64,000 nt of DNA from Tuctoria greenei (lineage: Eukaryota; Streptophyta; Magnoliopsida; Poales; Poaceae). Position numbers and translations under genes: made by a program. Location of the stretch: the NCBI GenBank assembly GCA_036927565.1, contig JAYESD010000009.1:157998929-158062928 (forward strand), given 5' to 3'. Shown piece after piece: positions 1 through 11,271 of the stretch (within the stretch, counting starts at the first letter, position 1; the number at the start of each line of letters is the position of its first letter). The notes under the pieces are model-generated. The model saw only the letters and a list, made by a program, of their open reading frames with translations, was not told where the DNA came from and made no database searches.

Positions 1-141
1 GTCGGGCCAGGCTAACTTGTAACGGTCTGTCCTTATACTATAAAAGGACAGGACGACGATACATAGAGGGAGCTGGACTGATCTGACCTGCTCTGATCTG
101 ATCTAGTCTGATCAGCGGACACACACTCATACATCCAATAC
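1..141 (+). repeat. Left fragment of an older Tat-type gypsy LTR, split by the large element
   Basis: This stretch aligns with the interior of the complete LTR that follows: the TAACTTGTAACGG block, the TATAAAAGGACAG promoter block and the CATACATCCAATAC block recur near 705-820. It stops abruptly at AATAC (137-141), where the complete LTR begins, and its continuation is found after the other end of the big element, at 38,639. Between 78 and 115 it differs from the younger LTRs and carries short CTGATC-like reiterations, so it belongs to a diverged copy or subfamily. The start of this LTR lies before the window. Confidence 0.85.
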
Positions 142-1003
142 TGTCGGTACCCTGGGAACCGTACACCCCTTGAGATTACAAAGATCTCAAGGGAATGTCA
201 TCTACTTGATTTGAAGACCTTCGGAGGCCCACATGTCAGACATAACCGGACCCGCTTCTCCAACATGGTTAGTCCCAGGATCGCCATGTGTACTATCAAA
301 CCGGAGCTACCGCCCACAAGGGGGAAGCTCCGGGCTATGTACCAAAATGGCACCCCCGGACCTAACCCCAGAGCGAGGGAAGCTCTGGAACTGACACGTG
401 TCAGGTGGCACTGGACCTATCTGTTCCCCACAGTGTGCTCCGGCGCTGCCACGTGTTCAACCGTCGGATCTTCAGCCTCTAACCTCCGGAAGACTCCACA
501 ACGGCTCCAGATCTTCAAAGGGGAATCAAGGACTTCAAGACCCGATTAAGTGTGAGTAATACTATATTGATGACACACGATCGAACGACCTTAATTACCA
601 GTAACGGTGCTGTCAAACCCCATAACTCGGTCATTAAGGGCAATTAATCGTGTTGAATGTGTATCAATATTAGTAACCGCCGGGGCCACATGTTGGGCCA
701 GGCTAACTTGTAACGGACTGCCCTTGTACTACAAAAGGACAGGCCGACGATACATAGAAGGGACCCCTGAGACGCGCTCACTCTACATTCTCAACTGACG
801 TTGAGCTCATACATCCAATACAACACCAACACACCCCGTGGAGTAGGGTATTACGCTCAGGTGGCCCGAACCACGTAAATCTTCGTGTCTCTTGTGTCAC
901 TTAACACTTCACCTTCTTGAATCTCCGCGCGCCCACACCGAACCTCAAACTCCTATAACACTTTAGTAGTGTCGGGAGATCTGCCAGATCAAAACCACCG
1001 ACA
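142..1003 (+). repeat. 5' LTR of the Tat-lineage element
   Basis: The repeat starts TGTCGGTACC and ends ACCACCGACA, with a 6-bp inverted terminal repeat. It is followed directly by a primer-binding site. The expected TATA box is ACTACAAAAGG here (about 728-738), whereas the 3' LTR and the older LTR fragment both read ACTATAAAAGG. Confidence 0.95.
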
Positions 1004-1005
1004 GT

Positions 1006-1024
1006 TGGCGCGCTAGGTAGGGGG
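1006..1024 (+). other. Primer-binding site (minus-strand priming) of the Tat element
   Basis: Two bases after the LTR end comes TGGCGCGCTAGGTAGGGGG. It begins with TGG, as expected for pairing with a tRNA CCA end. The cognate tRNA was not identified by eye. Confidence 0.7.
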
Positions 1025-1041
1025 CGCCTGAGATTTCAAGA

Positions 1042-2423
1042 ATGGTGAACTCAGCCGCTGGATCATCCAATGGTCATCCCGCTGTTCAAGTTGTTGGGGG
1101 CAATCCCTCCAATATGCAGCCACCAGCGGGAACCATGGTTCCAGCAGGAGTCACACTTCCACCACCACCGCCTCCACCAGCAAATCAAGTTGGGCAGCGC
1201 GATGGTGCACCGGCGTCAATCACTGCGTCGGCGAATCTTGACAACCCGGAACACACGCTTCATGCAGCACGTGCTCTCCTTCAACGCCCACCACCTCCGG
1301 ATGCATCCCGGGATGCCATGGAGCAGTGGAGGGCCGATGTGGAACATTTGGTTGCAGCAGCAGCCGACCGCATCAGCAACCAGGGTCCTCCTCTTTCAGG
1401 ACGGGCCCCGTCGCAGCGATGGACCTTGTCTGGCAGACTTGGTCCGCACATTTCCAACAACAGGAGACGTACTGCGTCACAGCAGGTGACGTCGTTGCCC
1501 TCCGGGGCACGACGCACTCACATGGTATCAAGGCTTTCAACTCATGACCTCCGGGCGGAGCTTGATCGCCGATACCGCCAACAAGACGGCCGAGTCCATA
1601 TCAAGTGTGCTCGTGAAAGACGAGAAGCTCACGACATTCCTGCTCCTGAAGGAGTAGGAGGAGGTTGTTCAGCCCTGGCCATGCATCTGCGTATGGTCAG
1701 GTGACCACAGAAATTCTAGCCTCACCTGCTGGAGAAGTTTGACGGGACTGTTAATCCTGTCGAATTTCTTCAGATTTACTCCACTGCTATCGTGGAAGCT
1801 GGAGGAAATGAGGCTATAATGGCCAATTATTTCCCAGTGGCTTTAACTGGGACCGCCCGGTCCTGGTTTATGAGCCTTCCACCCAACTCCATCAACAGTT
1901 GGGAGGAGTTGTGCCGGCAGTTCACCGCCAACTTTGGGAGTTCATACACCCGACCAGGCACCGAACTGGACCTTTTTGCAGTCGTGCAAAAAGGAGGAGA
2001 ATCTCCGCGATCATTCATCCAGATATTCTCTCAGGTACGAAACAATATCCCTTCTATCTCTAGCGCCTCTGTCATCGTGGCATTTAGACAGGGTGTGTGG
2101 GATAAGAAGATGCTGGAGAAACTGGCGATCAAGGAGATTACCAGTGTCACGGAACTCTTCAGCTTGGCTAACAAATGTGCCAGAGCTGCGGAGGGATGTG
2201 AAATGCACTCCAAACCACCTCCGGAAGATCACAAGAAATCCTCCAAAGGAGAAGCCACTACCTCCGGGAGTGGCAAGAAGAAGAAAAAGACCAACGACAA
2301 GAAGAAGCCGTCGGCCGGTGCATCCAATGCTACAGCTGCTGCAGCTCCGGGTGGTCGGGGGCCACACCCCGAGAAGCGACCTCGACCGTCTTCTGAAGAC
2401 GGTGGCAAACCCAAGGTGTGGTG
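1042..2423 (+). pseudogene. gag of the Tat element, 5' part, with in-frame stops, cut by an insertion
   Basis: Gag would form the capsid around element RNA. The frame opens at ATG 1042, 38 bases after the LTR, with a Pro-rich N-terminus. It continues in the same frame through two stops (TGA 1702, TAG 1717) into a clear retrotransposon gag core. Recognisable segments are a KFDGTVNPVEFLQIY-like entry, ANYFPVALTGTARSW, the SWEELCRQF block, and LFSLANKCARAAEG near the end. A Lys-rich, Ala-rich tail follows. The frame is broken at codon WC (2419-2424) by a minus-strand chromovirus derivative and resumes at 10,231 with CPIH in the same frame. It is a pseudogene because of the stops and the insertion. 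Confidence 0.88.
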
Positions 2424-5395
2424 TGTGACGCCCGGTTCCGAAAATGAACCAAGCTAACGCATATGTGTGCCCAGGATGTTCAACACACATACACGAGTGA
2501 TTCACAAATGATAAACAGATAATTACCACAGCTCAAATTATTAAATAAGTACTCTTATTACATAATTCATTAAATCCTCGAATACAAGCTCTAATGAATA
2601 TTAATGACAAGTTCAACTAATGCAGCGGAAATAAACTAATTAAACAACTAAGCAAACTAAGCAAAAGGGATAGCGCAGCTCCAATAACACCACAAGCAAA
2701 GCTGACGGTAGACACGGTCTAGAACTCCGCATTATCACCGTTAAACTCACAATTCTGACCTGCAACTGTTGGGGGGGATTGCAAGAGTGAGTACATGTCG
2801 TACTCAGCAAGTGTGGAAAGTATGACATGTGGCTAATTCAAATGACGAAGATAATAATAACAAGTGCTGAAAAGTACAGTAAAACATTTGAAAAGCAATG
2901 TATCATATTTATGTGAAGTAAACCCATCGTAAACCATAAATAATACCATAATACCAGTCCATAATTCACCATCCTCATCCATGATTCCAGATTTCATCAT
3001 TTGCCAATAACCATATTCAATACCAGAAATCAATCCATAACCATCCATAACCATTACCATAACCCTAACCATCCCAAGTTCCAATTTCCCTCTAATCATG
3101 GAAGTTGTCCAGGTGCTCATAACCGGGAGCACGGCTATCATGATAGTTTTAATTAACTCTGCAGAGTTTTTACCTCTTTACCCACGTGTTTGTGATTTCA
3201 TCACCCGTCAGCGACTAAAGAACCTCCCTTAAGCCAATTACACTTCCTTTGGTGTATGGCCAAGAGATCACAAAATAGCCTTTACAAAGGGATTACTAGT
3301 CTATTCAGACCCCACTGAGGTTTCACCGGTGGCGATGCCTCCAACTGAGCACATATTCAACCAAGGGCCCCTCTTGAGCTATTCGGATCCCAGGGTAGTC
3401 CCACCAATCATCAACAAACCCAATCCGACTACCCCTTCCCCGAGCATCCACAATGGTCCAAACAGCACTAGCAAAGCCCTAATTAATCAGCTACGCCGCA
3501 CCCATACTTGGCCTCGTGGTGGCATTGTAGTCCTGGCTTATTCTCGCATGAACCGGTCCTTAGATCTAAAGCAAGCAAACCACCATAACATCCAACCCAT
3601 CCACATACCAGACTTGCTTAGATCACCCATTACCATACCATATTAACCAGTTCATGTTATCCATAATCTCATCCATGCATAAATAAATTGATTGGTATAG
3701 TTGTTTTCCATCTCAATTGATTAAGCGAAGCAAAAAGTAAAAAGCCTTCCCGACTCTCTACCATAAATTCCAGGTGACAAGGGTGGTCAAACAAAACTAG
3801 TAAACTTCCTACCATAGGATTCCCATCAAATTGACACAGCATGCAGTTTTACAAACAAAACATTTATTTTAAAACAGGATCAATATGCTTCAAGGACACT
3901 TGCCTTGCTCCGGCGGATGGGGTTGCTCAAGCGCTTCGAAATCTTGATTCTGAAAATCCTCGTACACGATCTCTTGAGCACTTCCCTCTACTAGTGATCA
4001 CATATACAAGAATACATATACAATTCAACATGATGCACACAAAATAATCAACATGCAATGACATGTATGCATGCACAATTCAATAATTAATTAACTACGG
4101 TTGTTTATTAATTAGATGCGAGTAGTTCATACGTGTTCATATGAGTTTACGGGGGTTTTAGGGTGGATTAATGCTGCTGAAAATAAAATTGTGGTGCAAC
4201 TAAAATCAATTTACGTCTATTAGATCTAATACGTTGCTGAAATTCGCATCGGGAACATGGCCTACCGTAGATGCGATGGCTTCGATGATCGTGGGATGTA
4301 GGTGACGCGTAGACGAAGTAGATGGCACAGCAGTCCCTCGGCGGCACGACGACGACGACGATCTCCGGTGGACGGTAGGGCCCTCCTCTTTTTCTTCCTC
4401 TCCTTCCCCTCTTTTTTCTTCCCTTTTTCCCCTGGGCGCGGCCTCTGGTTTCCTCTATTTCTTCTCCCTACCGGCAGCTAGGGCTCCTCCCTAGGCGTCT
4501 CTGGCGGCGTGGCTTTCTGGGATGGCGGCGGTTTTTTTTCTGGGATCGGGAGGAAAAATACGGTGCCTCCGTGGCTTTTATACCGGGCGGCTAGGGTTTT
4601 TCCGGCGTCTAGGGCCGTCGCATGCGGTGCTGGGAACGCGCGGCGGCGCGAAACGCAGGCGCGTCGCTCGGCGCGCGTCGCAAAAATCGGCGCGGGAGGG
4701 CGAGCGGCACGGGGGCCAAGGCGGGCACTGCGCGGCGGGAAAGCCTGGGCGAGCGCGCGGGAGCGATTCGGCGCGGAGGGCGGGGCGCGATTCGGGCAGG
4801 CTAGTGGGGCCGGGGCACGGGATTCGCGCTGGTGGCGGGGCGCGCTGCGGGGCCGAGCGTGGCAGCGCGAGCGGGGCCGGGGCCAGGCGCTGGGGGCCAG
4901 CGCGCGTGGGCGCGTCAGTGCGTGTCACGGCGCGCGAGGGTGGGACCCCGGGGCGCGGCTGGGCGTTGCCGGCTGGGCCGGTCGGCGGCCTGGCCGGCGG
5001 TTGCTTTTGCTTTTTTTTTCTTTTTCTTTTTTCTTCTTTTTTTAAGAAACATATTACTTTTTTTATTTTTTATATTATTTATTTATTTTATTTTCTTATT
5101 CATTTTATTTATTATTTTTTTATATATTTATATATTTATTATTATATAATTTACTTATATACATTTCTTTTTATATATTATTATTATTATTTTATATTAT
5201 ATATATATTATCTATTATTAATTATTTTTATACTTATTCCCTATTACAAGTTTTAGGCTATAACTATATTTTTCTTTTCCTTCTTTTGCTACACATATTT
5301 GTATATGTATGTTTTATTATTATTTTTCTTATTCTACTAGTGTTTAATGCATGCTCATGTATGCAATGCAGGATGCGAAAATTGAGGGTGTTACA
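2424..5395 (-). repeat. 3' LTR of the gag-only chromovirus derivative
   Basis: Read on the plus strand it starts TGTGACGCCCGG and ends GGGTGTTACA. It matches 7262-10,230 nearly throughout. It contains a minus-strand TATA box (TATAAAAG, around 4576-4583), a very GC-rich stretch (about 4600-4990) and a T-rich/AT-rich stretch (about 5000-5340). A G tract of 7 lies near 2771. Long open frames over the GC-rich part are compositional artefacts. Confidence 0.93.
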
Positions 5396-5412
5396 AATCT
5401 ACCCCCTTAAAG
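5396..5412 (-). other. Polypurine tract of the gag-only chromovirus derivative
   Basis: On the minus strand TTAAGGGGGTAGATT lies directly before the LTR start. This is the usual second-strand priming site, and its position fixes the element orientation. Confidence 0.75.
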
Positions 5413-5654
5413 TGAATCTCGCCCTCGAGATTCGATAGAGTGGAGAAAAGGTGAGGGAATTCTGGCTTCAAGTCTTCTTCACGTTCCCACGTAGCTTCAG
5501 CTTCTGTATGGTGTTTCCATTGCACTTTGCACCAAAGGATCCTCTTATTTCTTGTGAATCCAAAACAATGAGGTTGGCGGAGAAGTCTACCCCCCTTATT
5601 CTAAGGCTTACTTTTGGACATACTATATTTGTCCTTGTCTCTCCTCTAGGAGAC
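5397..5654 (-). pseudogene. Residual pol: protease end fused by deletion to integrase C-terminus
   Basis: Downstream of the gag frame, shifted by a frame, a protease continuation can be read (SPRGETRTN, then RGVDFSANLIVLDS). Near 5525-5555 this passes directly into the terminal integrase segment, with the KVQWKHH and EATWERE signatures and a FPHLF ending close to the polypurine tract. Everything between (rest of protease, RT, RNase H, integrase core) is missing. The junction looks like a single internal deletion of an autonomous ancestor. Confidence 0.75.
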
Positions 5655-6992
5655 TTAACCAAATAGAGTAAACTTCATATGAGAGATAGGCAAACTATAC
5701 TTGGCAACATACTTTGATGCAATGAATGAATGCGATGCTCCAGAATCAAATAACATAGTCACGGGGTTGGAGTTGGCGAGAAACATACCAATGACCACGT
5801 CATCTGCTTGTTGGGCATCCTCCGTAGAGACATGGTTCACGTTGCCACGAGCAAAATTCTGCTGTCCATGGTTTCCTTGTGGCTGTCCTCCATTAGGTCT
5901 TGGGTTTTGCCTCGGCGCATTGCTTCTTTGACCAAGGCCTGACTTAGGATATTGATTCGCAAAGTGTCTAGCTTCTCCACAAGTATAGCACCTCTTGACT
6001 CCACCAGAATTATTGGGACGAGCTTGGTTTTGAGCATTGGTTCCAGGAAAATCAGCATGAGGTGCATAAGGCATTGCTTGCATAACAGGGCGCTGCTGCA
6101 CAAACTGAGTTGGGTGTGGTGCATAACCAGGTTGCTGAGCAGGAATAGAGGAGTTGTAATGAGGCGCATTGGGTGGTGCAAGGTGAGGGCGCACATTACT
6201 TCCCTGTTGTTGTCCTTGATATGGCGCCTTCCGCTTGATTTCTTGCTCCATCTCACGGATCTTGTTCTCAACCACAATTGCTTTGTCCACAAGCTTCTGA
6301 AAATTTGCATAGTCACAATTAAGCAATTGCACTTGGATCTCATTGTTCAAGCCCCTCATGAACAAGTATTGCTTCCGGCTGTCCCGGCTAACATCCTCGG
6401 GCGCATATCTTGAGAGTTGAGTGAACTTATTGAGATATTCACTCACGCTTGATCTTCCTTGCCTTAAATTCTCAAATTCTTGCCTCTTCAAGAGCATAAC
6501 ACCTTCCGGCACATAATGAGAACGGAAACTCTCCTTGAATTCGGCCCAAGTGATTCTTTCTTGGTTTTCATGAGCATTGCAATAAGCATCCCACCAATCG
6601 GCAGCTGCTCCAACGAGTTGATGAGAAGCAAATAGGGCCTTCTCTCGATCACTGCATTGGACGATAGCAAGTTTCTTCTCCACGGACTTGAGCCAATCAT
6701 CAACATCTATAGGGTCAGCAGCTTGAGCAAAGGTTGGCGGCCTAGTCCTCATAAACTCTCCTAATCGGTTATGAGGAGGTGGGGGTGGCGGTGGAGGCAT
6801 GTGGGGTTGATTGTTGATATTGCCAGCCTGCAGCTGTCCCATTGTTTGTATCATGGTCTGCATGAGCTGGTTTTGCATGGCCAAAAGTTGCTCAATGTTG
6901 ATAGCTCCATGAGCAGGTCCCTGGTTGTTCTGAGGTACTCCATTGTTGTCCTCCTCATCATTGCCATCCCTCTGGTTGCGAGTCCTCACCAT
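5655..6992 (-). CDS. Gag with N-terminal protease of the chromovirus derivative (445 aa)
   Basis: The frame is open from ATG 6992 to a stop at 5655. It has an Asn/Gln-rich, Pro-rich N-terminus, then a typical plant gypsy gag core (PIDVDDWLKSVEKK, ADWWDAY, the LRQGRSSVSEY block, RYAPEDV). A Gln/Pro-rich linker, a zinc knuckle and the protease active-site motif LFDSGASHSFI follow. The knuckle reads Cys-X2-Cys-X4-His-X4-Tyr: the last zinc ligand, normally Cys, is Tyr (codon at about 5950). The frame ends in protease just before a frameshift. The product could still form capsids for its own RNA, but RNA binding may be impaired. Confidence 0.85.
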   Translation of the reverse strand: MVRTRNQRDGNDEEDNNGVPQNNQGPAHGAINIEQLLAMQNQLMQTMIQTMGQLQAGNINNQPHMPPPPPPPPHNRLGEFMRTRPPTFAQAADPIDVDDWLKSVEKKLAIVQCSDREKALFASHQLVGAAADWWDAYCNAHENQERITWAEFKESFRSHYVPEGVMLLKRQEFENLRQGRSSVSEYLNKFTQLSRYAPEDVSRDSRKQYLFMRGLNNEIQVQLLNCDYANFQKLVDKAIVVENKIREMEQEIKRKAPYQGQQQGSNVRPHLAPPNAPHYNSSIPAQQPGYAPHPTQFVQQRPVMQAMPYAPHADFPGTNAQNQARPNNSGGVKRCYTCGEARHFANQYPKSGLGQRSNAPRQNPRPNGGQPQGNHGQQNFARGNVNHVSTEDAQQADDVVIGMFLANSNPVTMLFDSGASHSFIASKYVAKYSLPISHMKFTLFG

Positions 6993-7246
6993 CTGAAGAA
7001 AAGCAATAGGTAAGAATTAGAGAGCGTCCCCAACTATATGCATCAAGGGATATGAAGCTAACCAACTAGCTATACTAGCCTAGGTGGACATGGCAATGCT
7101 AAAGCATCCCAAAATCCTCTATTAAGCACACAAGCAAGCAATATATATAGCAAACAACACACCAAGCAAACACATCGATTCTTGAGTGCTCCTATGTGCT
7201 CTAAAGTGTCCATTCTATCTAGGCTGCGTCCTACGGTCAACCTGTG

Positions 7247-7258
7247 GCTCTGATACCA
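7247..7258 (-). other. Primer-binding site, initiator-Met tRNA type
   Basis: The minus strand reads TGGTATCAGAGC a few bases inside the right-hand LTR. This is the classical plant initiator-Met site and marks 7262-10,230 as the 5' LTR. Confidence 0.9.
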
Positions 7259-7261
7259 ATC

Positions 7262-10230
7262 TGTGATGCCCGGTTCTGAAAATGAACCAAGCTAACGCAT
7301 ATGTGTGCCCAGGATGTTCAACACACATACACGAGTGATTCACAAATGATAAACAGATAATTATCACAGCTCAAATTATTAAATAAGTACTCTTATTACA
7401 TAATTCATTAAATCCTCGAATACAAGATCTAATGAATATTAATGACAAGTTCAACTAATGCAGTGGAAATAAACTAATTAAACAACTAAGCAAACTAAGC
7501 AAAAGGGATAGCGCAGCTCCAATAACACCACAGGCAAATCTGACGGTAGACACGGCCTAGAACTCCGCATTATCACCGTTAAACTCATAATTCTGACCTG
7601 CAACTGTTGGGGGGGGGGGGGATTGCAAGAGTGAGTACATGTCGTACTCAGCAAGTGTGGAAAGTATGACATGTGGCTGATTCAAATGACGACAATAATA
7701 ATGGCAAGGGCTGAAAAGTACAGTAAAACATTTGAAAAGCAATGTATCATATTTATGTGAAGTAAACCCATCATAAACCATAAATAATACCATAATACCA
7801 GTCCATAATTCACCATCCTCATCCATGATTCCAGATTTCATCATTTGCCAATAACCATATTCAATACCAGAAATCAATCCATAACCATCCATAACCATTA
7901 CCATAACCCTAACCATCCCAAATTCCAATTTCCCTCTAATCATGGAAGTTGTCCAGGTGCTCATAACCGGAAGCACGGCTATCATGATAGTTTTAATTAA
8001 CTCTGCAGAGTTTGTACCTCTTTACCCACGTGTTTGTGATTTCATCACCCGTCGGTGACTAAAGAACCTCTCTTAAGCCAATTACACTTCCTTTGGTGTA
8101 TGGCCAAGAGATCACAAAATAGCTTTTACAAAGGGATTACTAGTCTATTCAGACCCCACTGAGGTTTCACCGGTGGCGATGCCTCCAACTGAGCACATCT
8201 TCAACCAAGGGCCCCCTCTTGAGCCATTCGGATCCCAGGGTAGTCCCACCAATCATCAACGAACCCAATCCGACTACCCCTTCCCCGAGCATCCACAATG
8301 GTCCAAACAGCACTAGCAAAGCCCTAATTAATCAGCTACGCCGCACCCATACTTGGCCTCGTGGTGGCACTGTAGTCCTGGCTTATTCTCGCATGAACCG
8401 GTCCTTAGATCTAAAGCAAGCAAACCACCATAACATCCAACCCATCCACATACCAGGCTTGCTTAGATCACCCATTACCATATCATATTAACCAGTTCAT
8501 GTTATCCATAATCTCATCCATGCATAAATAAATTGATTGGTATAGTTGTTTTCCATCCCAATTGATTAAGCGAAGCAAAAAGTAAAAAGCCTTCCCGACT
8601 CTCTACCATAAATTCCAGGTGACAAGGGTGGTCAAACAAAACTAGTAAACTTCCTACCATAGGATTCCCATCAAATTGACACAGCATGCAGTTTTACAAA
8701 CAAAACATTTATTTTAAAACAGGATCAATATGCTTCAAGGACACTTGCCTTGCTCCGGCGGATGGGGTTGCTCAAGCGCTTCGAAATCTTGATTCTGAAA
8801 ATCCTCGTACACGATCTCTTGAGCACTTCCCTCTACTAGTGATCACACATACAAGAATACATATACAATTCAACATGATGCACACAAAATAATCAACATG
8901 CAATGACATGTATGCATGCACAATTCAATAATTAATTAACTACGGTTGTTTATTAATTAGATGCGAGTAGTTCATACGTGTTCATATGAGTTTACGGGGG
9001 TTTTAGGGTGGATTAATGCTGCTGAAAATAAAATTGTGGTGCAACTAAAATCAATTTATGTCTATTAGATCTAATATGTTGCTGAAATTCGCATCGGGAA
9101 CATGGCCTACCATAGATGCGATGGCTTCGATGATCGCGGGATGTAGGTGACGCGTAGACGAAGTAGATGGCACAGCAGTCCCTCGGCGGCACGACGACGA
9201 CATCGATCTCCGGTGGACGGTAGGGCCCTCCTCTTTTTCTTCCTCTCCTTCCCCTCTTTTTTCTTCCCTTTTTCCCCTGGGCGCGGCCTCTGGTTTCCTC
9301 GGTTTCTTCTCCCTACCGGCGGCTAGGGCTCCTCCCTAGGCGTCTCTGGCGGCGGGTTTTTTTTCTGGGATCGGGAGGAAAAATACGGTGCCTTCGTGGC
9401 TTTTATACCGGGCGGCTAGGGTTTTTCCGGCGTCTAGGGCCATCGCATGAGGTGCTGGGAATGCACGGTGGCGCGAAACGCAGGCGCATCGATCGGCGCG
9501 CGTGCGCGAAAATCGGCGCGGGAGGGCGAGCGGCACGGGGGCCAAGGCGGGCGCTGCGCGGCGGGAAAGCCTGGGCGAGCGCGCGGGAGCGATTCGGCGC
9601 GGAGGGCGGGGCGCGATTCGGGCAGGCGCGTGGGGCCGGGGCACGGGATTCGCGCTGGTGGCGGGGCGCGCTGCGGGGCCCAGCGTGGCAGCGCGAGCGG
9701 GGCCGGGGCCAGGCGTTGGGGGCCAGCGCGCGTGGGCTCGTCGGTGCGTGGCACGGCGCGCGAGGGTGGGACCCCGGGGCGCGGCTGGGCGTTGCCAGCT
9801 GGGCCGGTCGGCGGCCTGGCCGGGGGCCTGGCCGGCGGTTGCTTTTGTTTTTTTTCTTTTTTTTTTTCTTTTTTTTTTAAAGAAACATATTACTATTTTT
9901 TATTTTTTTATATTATTTATTTATTTTATTTTTCTTATTCATTTTATTTATTATTTTTTATATATTTATATATTTATTATTATATAATTTACTTATATAC
10001 ATTTCTTTTTATATATTATTATTATTTTATATTATATATATATTATCTATTATTAATTATTTTTATACTTATTCCCTATTACAAGTTTTAGGCTATAACT
10101 ATATTTTTCTTTTCCTTCTTTTGCTACACATATTTGTATATGTATGTTTTATTATTTTTTTTCTTATTCTACTAGTGTTTAATGCATGCTCATGTATGCA
10201 ATGCAGGATGCGAAAATTGAGGGTGTTACA
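7262..10230 (-). repeat. 5' LTR of the gag-only chromovirus derivative
   Basis: It starts TGTGATGCCCGG and ends GGGTGTTACA, and is collinear with 2424-5395. The minus-strand TATA box is in the motif CTTTTATACC near 9400. The G tract near 7609-7621 has 13 residues against 7 in the other LTR. Confidence 0.93.
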
Positions 10231-11271
10231 TGGTGTCCGATTCATAAGACGGACATCCACAATTTGGAAGACTGCCGGGAGGTCCAAAACCTTGTCGGGT
10301 GCTACAACAAGCGTCGGGAAGAAGCTCCTTTCCGACAGAGGGAAGGAAAGCGAAAAGTCGACGAAGCTCCGGCTGAAGAGGAGTTAGGTTTTCAAGATCC
10401 CAAAAAGGTCCTGAAGGCCGTCTATACCTCCGTCGACGACGATTCTAACGTCTCTGACAACGAGCGTTGGAAGACCATGAACACCATTTTTGGTGGATCA
10501 TGGGACATCACCTCCCGCCGCGTCCTCAAGACTATGCGTCGGGACATGGCTGCTGTAGCTCCTACAGCCAGAGCGGAGCCTCATCGGAAGTGGATGGGCA
10601 CAGCCATCACTTTTGATGCTTCGGACTGCCCTCGAAGCATGGTTGGAGCAGGTCAGTTACCTTTGATGGTATCTCCTACCATCAATAAAATCCAGCTCCA
10701 CCATGTCATGGTAGACGGAGGTTCGGGGCTGAACCTCATAAGCTTCAAAGCTTTTACCAAGCTTCAACTCCGACCTTCAGATCTCCACCCCTCCCGACCT
10801 TTCTCCAGAGTAGGTCCGGGAGCCATTACCCCACTCGGTGCTATTACCCTCCCCGTTACCTTTGGGACCCGAAAGAAGTATCGCACCGAGAAGTTGTTCT
10901 TTGACGTTGCTCAGATCAACTTACCCTTCAATGCCATCTTGGGTAGGCCTGCCTTGTACAAATTCATGGCAGCTGCTCATTATGGTTACCTGGTGTTAAA
11001 AATGCCAACACCAGTAGGCGTTCTCCGGATCTGCGGAGATCGCACTGTCAGAGTAACTGCTCTGGAAGAACTTCATGCGCTTACTACGGCGCAAGAGGAG
11101 GACTCCAGACAGGAGCAAGCTCCGAAACCCCCGAGCATTCGTCAGCGAGGCTCGACTTCTGCACCTCGTGTGCAGCCAAGCGACGACACCGACATTCCTA
11201 TCAAAGTCGTCCAAATCGGTTCCGATGCCGCTCAGACCACCCGTATATCGGGGGGATTGAACGACAAATAG
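10231..11271 (+). pseudogene. gag 3' end and protease of the Tat element
   Basis: Immediately after the insertion the frame resumes with WCPIHKTDIHNLEDC, a Cys/His cluster typical of the gag C-terminus in this lineage. A charged linker follows, then the aspartic protease with active-site motif VDGGSGLNLI (about 10,711-10,740) and the flap/end motif NLPFNAILGRPALYKF. The product would process the Gag-Pol polyprotein. The frame stops at TAG 11,269, although the same frame goes on into RT, so this stop is a disabling mutation. The ATG at 10,186 lies in the inserted LTR and is not the true start. Confidence 0.88.

Larger units (their letters stand above)
2424..10230 (-). mobile_element. Non-autonomous chromovirus-like (Tekay/Del type) gypsy element, gag only
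   Basis: Two LTRs of about 2.97 kb (2424-5395, 7262-10,230) enclose only 1.87 kb. The target duplication TGGTG is seen at 2419-2423 and 10,231-10,235. Orientation is minus: the initiator-Met primer site lies beside the right LTR and the polypurine tract beside the left LTR. The internal part has gag with the start of protease, then jumps to the last codons of integrase. RT, RNase H and the integrase core are absent, so mobility would depend on a related autonomous element. The lineage call rests on the gag/protease style and the integrase C-terminal signature; no chromodomain remains to confirm it. Confidence 0.9.

Noticed and set aside
3329..4047. Plus-strand frames repeated at 8219-8892
   Set aside because: These lie in the two LTRs of the minus-strand derivative, lack recognisable motifs and are not in coding orientation for the element.
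4509..5256. Long Arg/Gly/Ala-rich open frames on both strands, repeated at 9336-10,091
   Set aside because: They lie in the GC-rich part of LTRs, continue into a T-rich tract (poly-Phe/Tyr/Ile), and differ by frameshifts between the two LTRs. They are compositional artefacts.
10186..10230. ATG upstream of the Tat protease frame
   Set aside because: It is in the inserted LTR; the real frame begins far upstream in gag.
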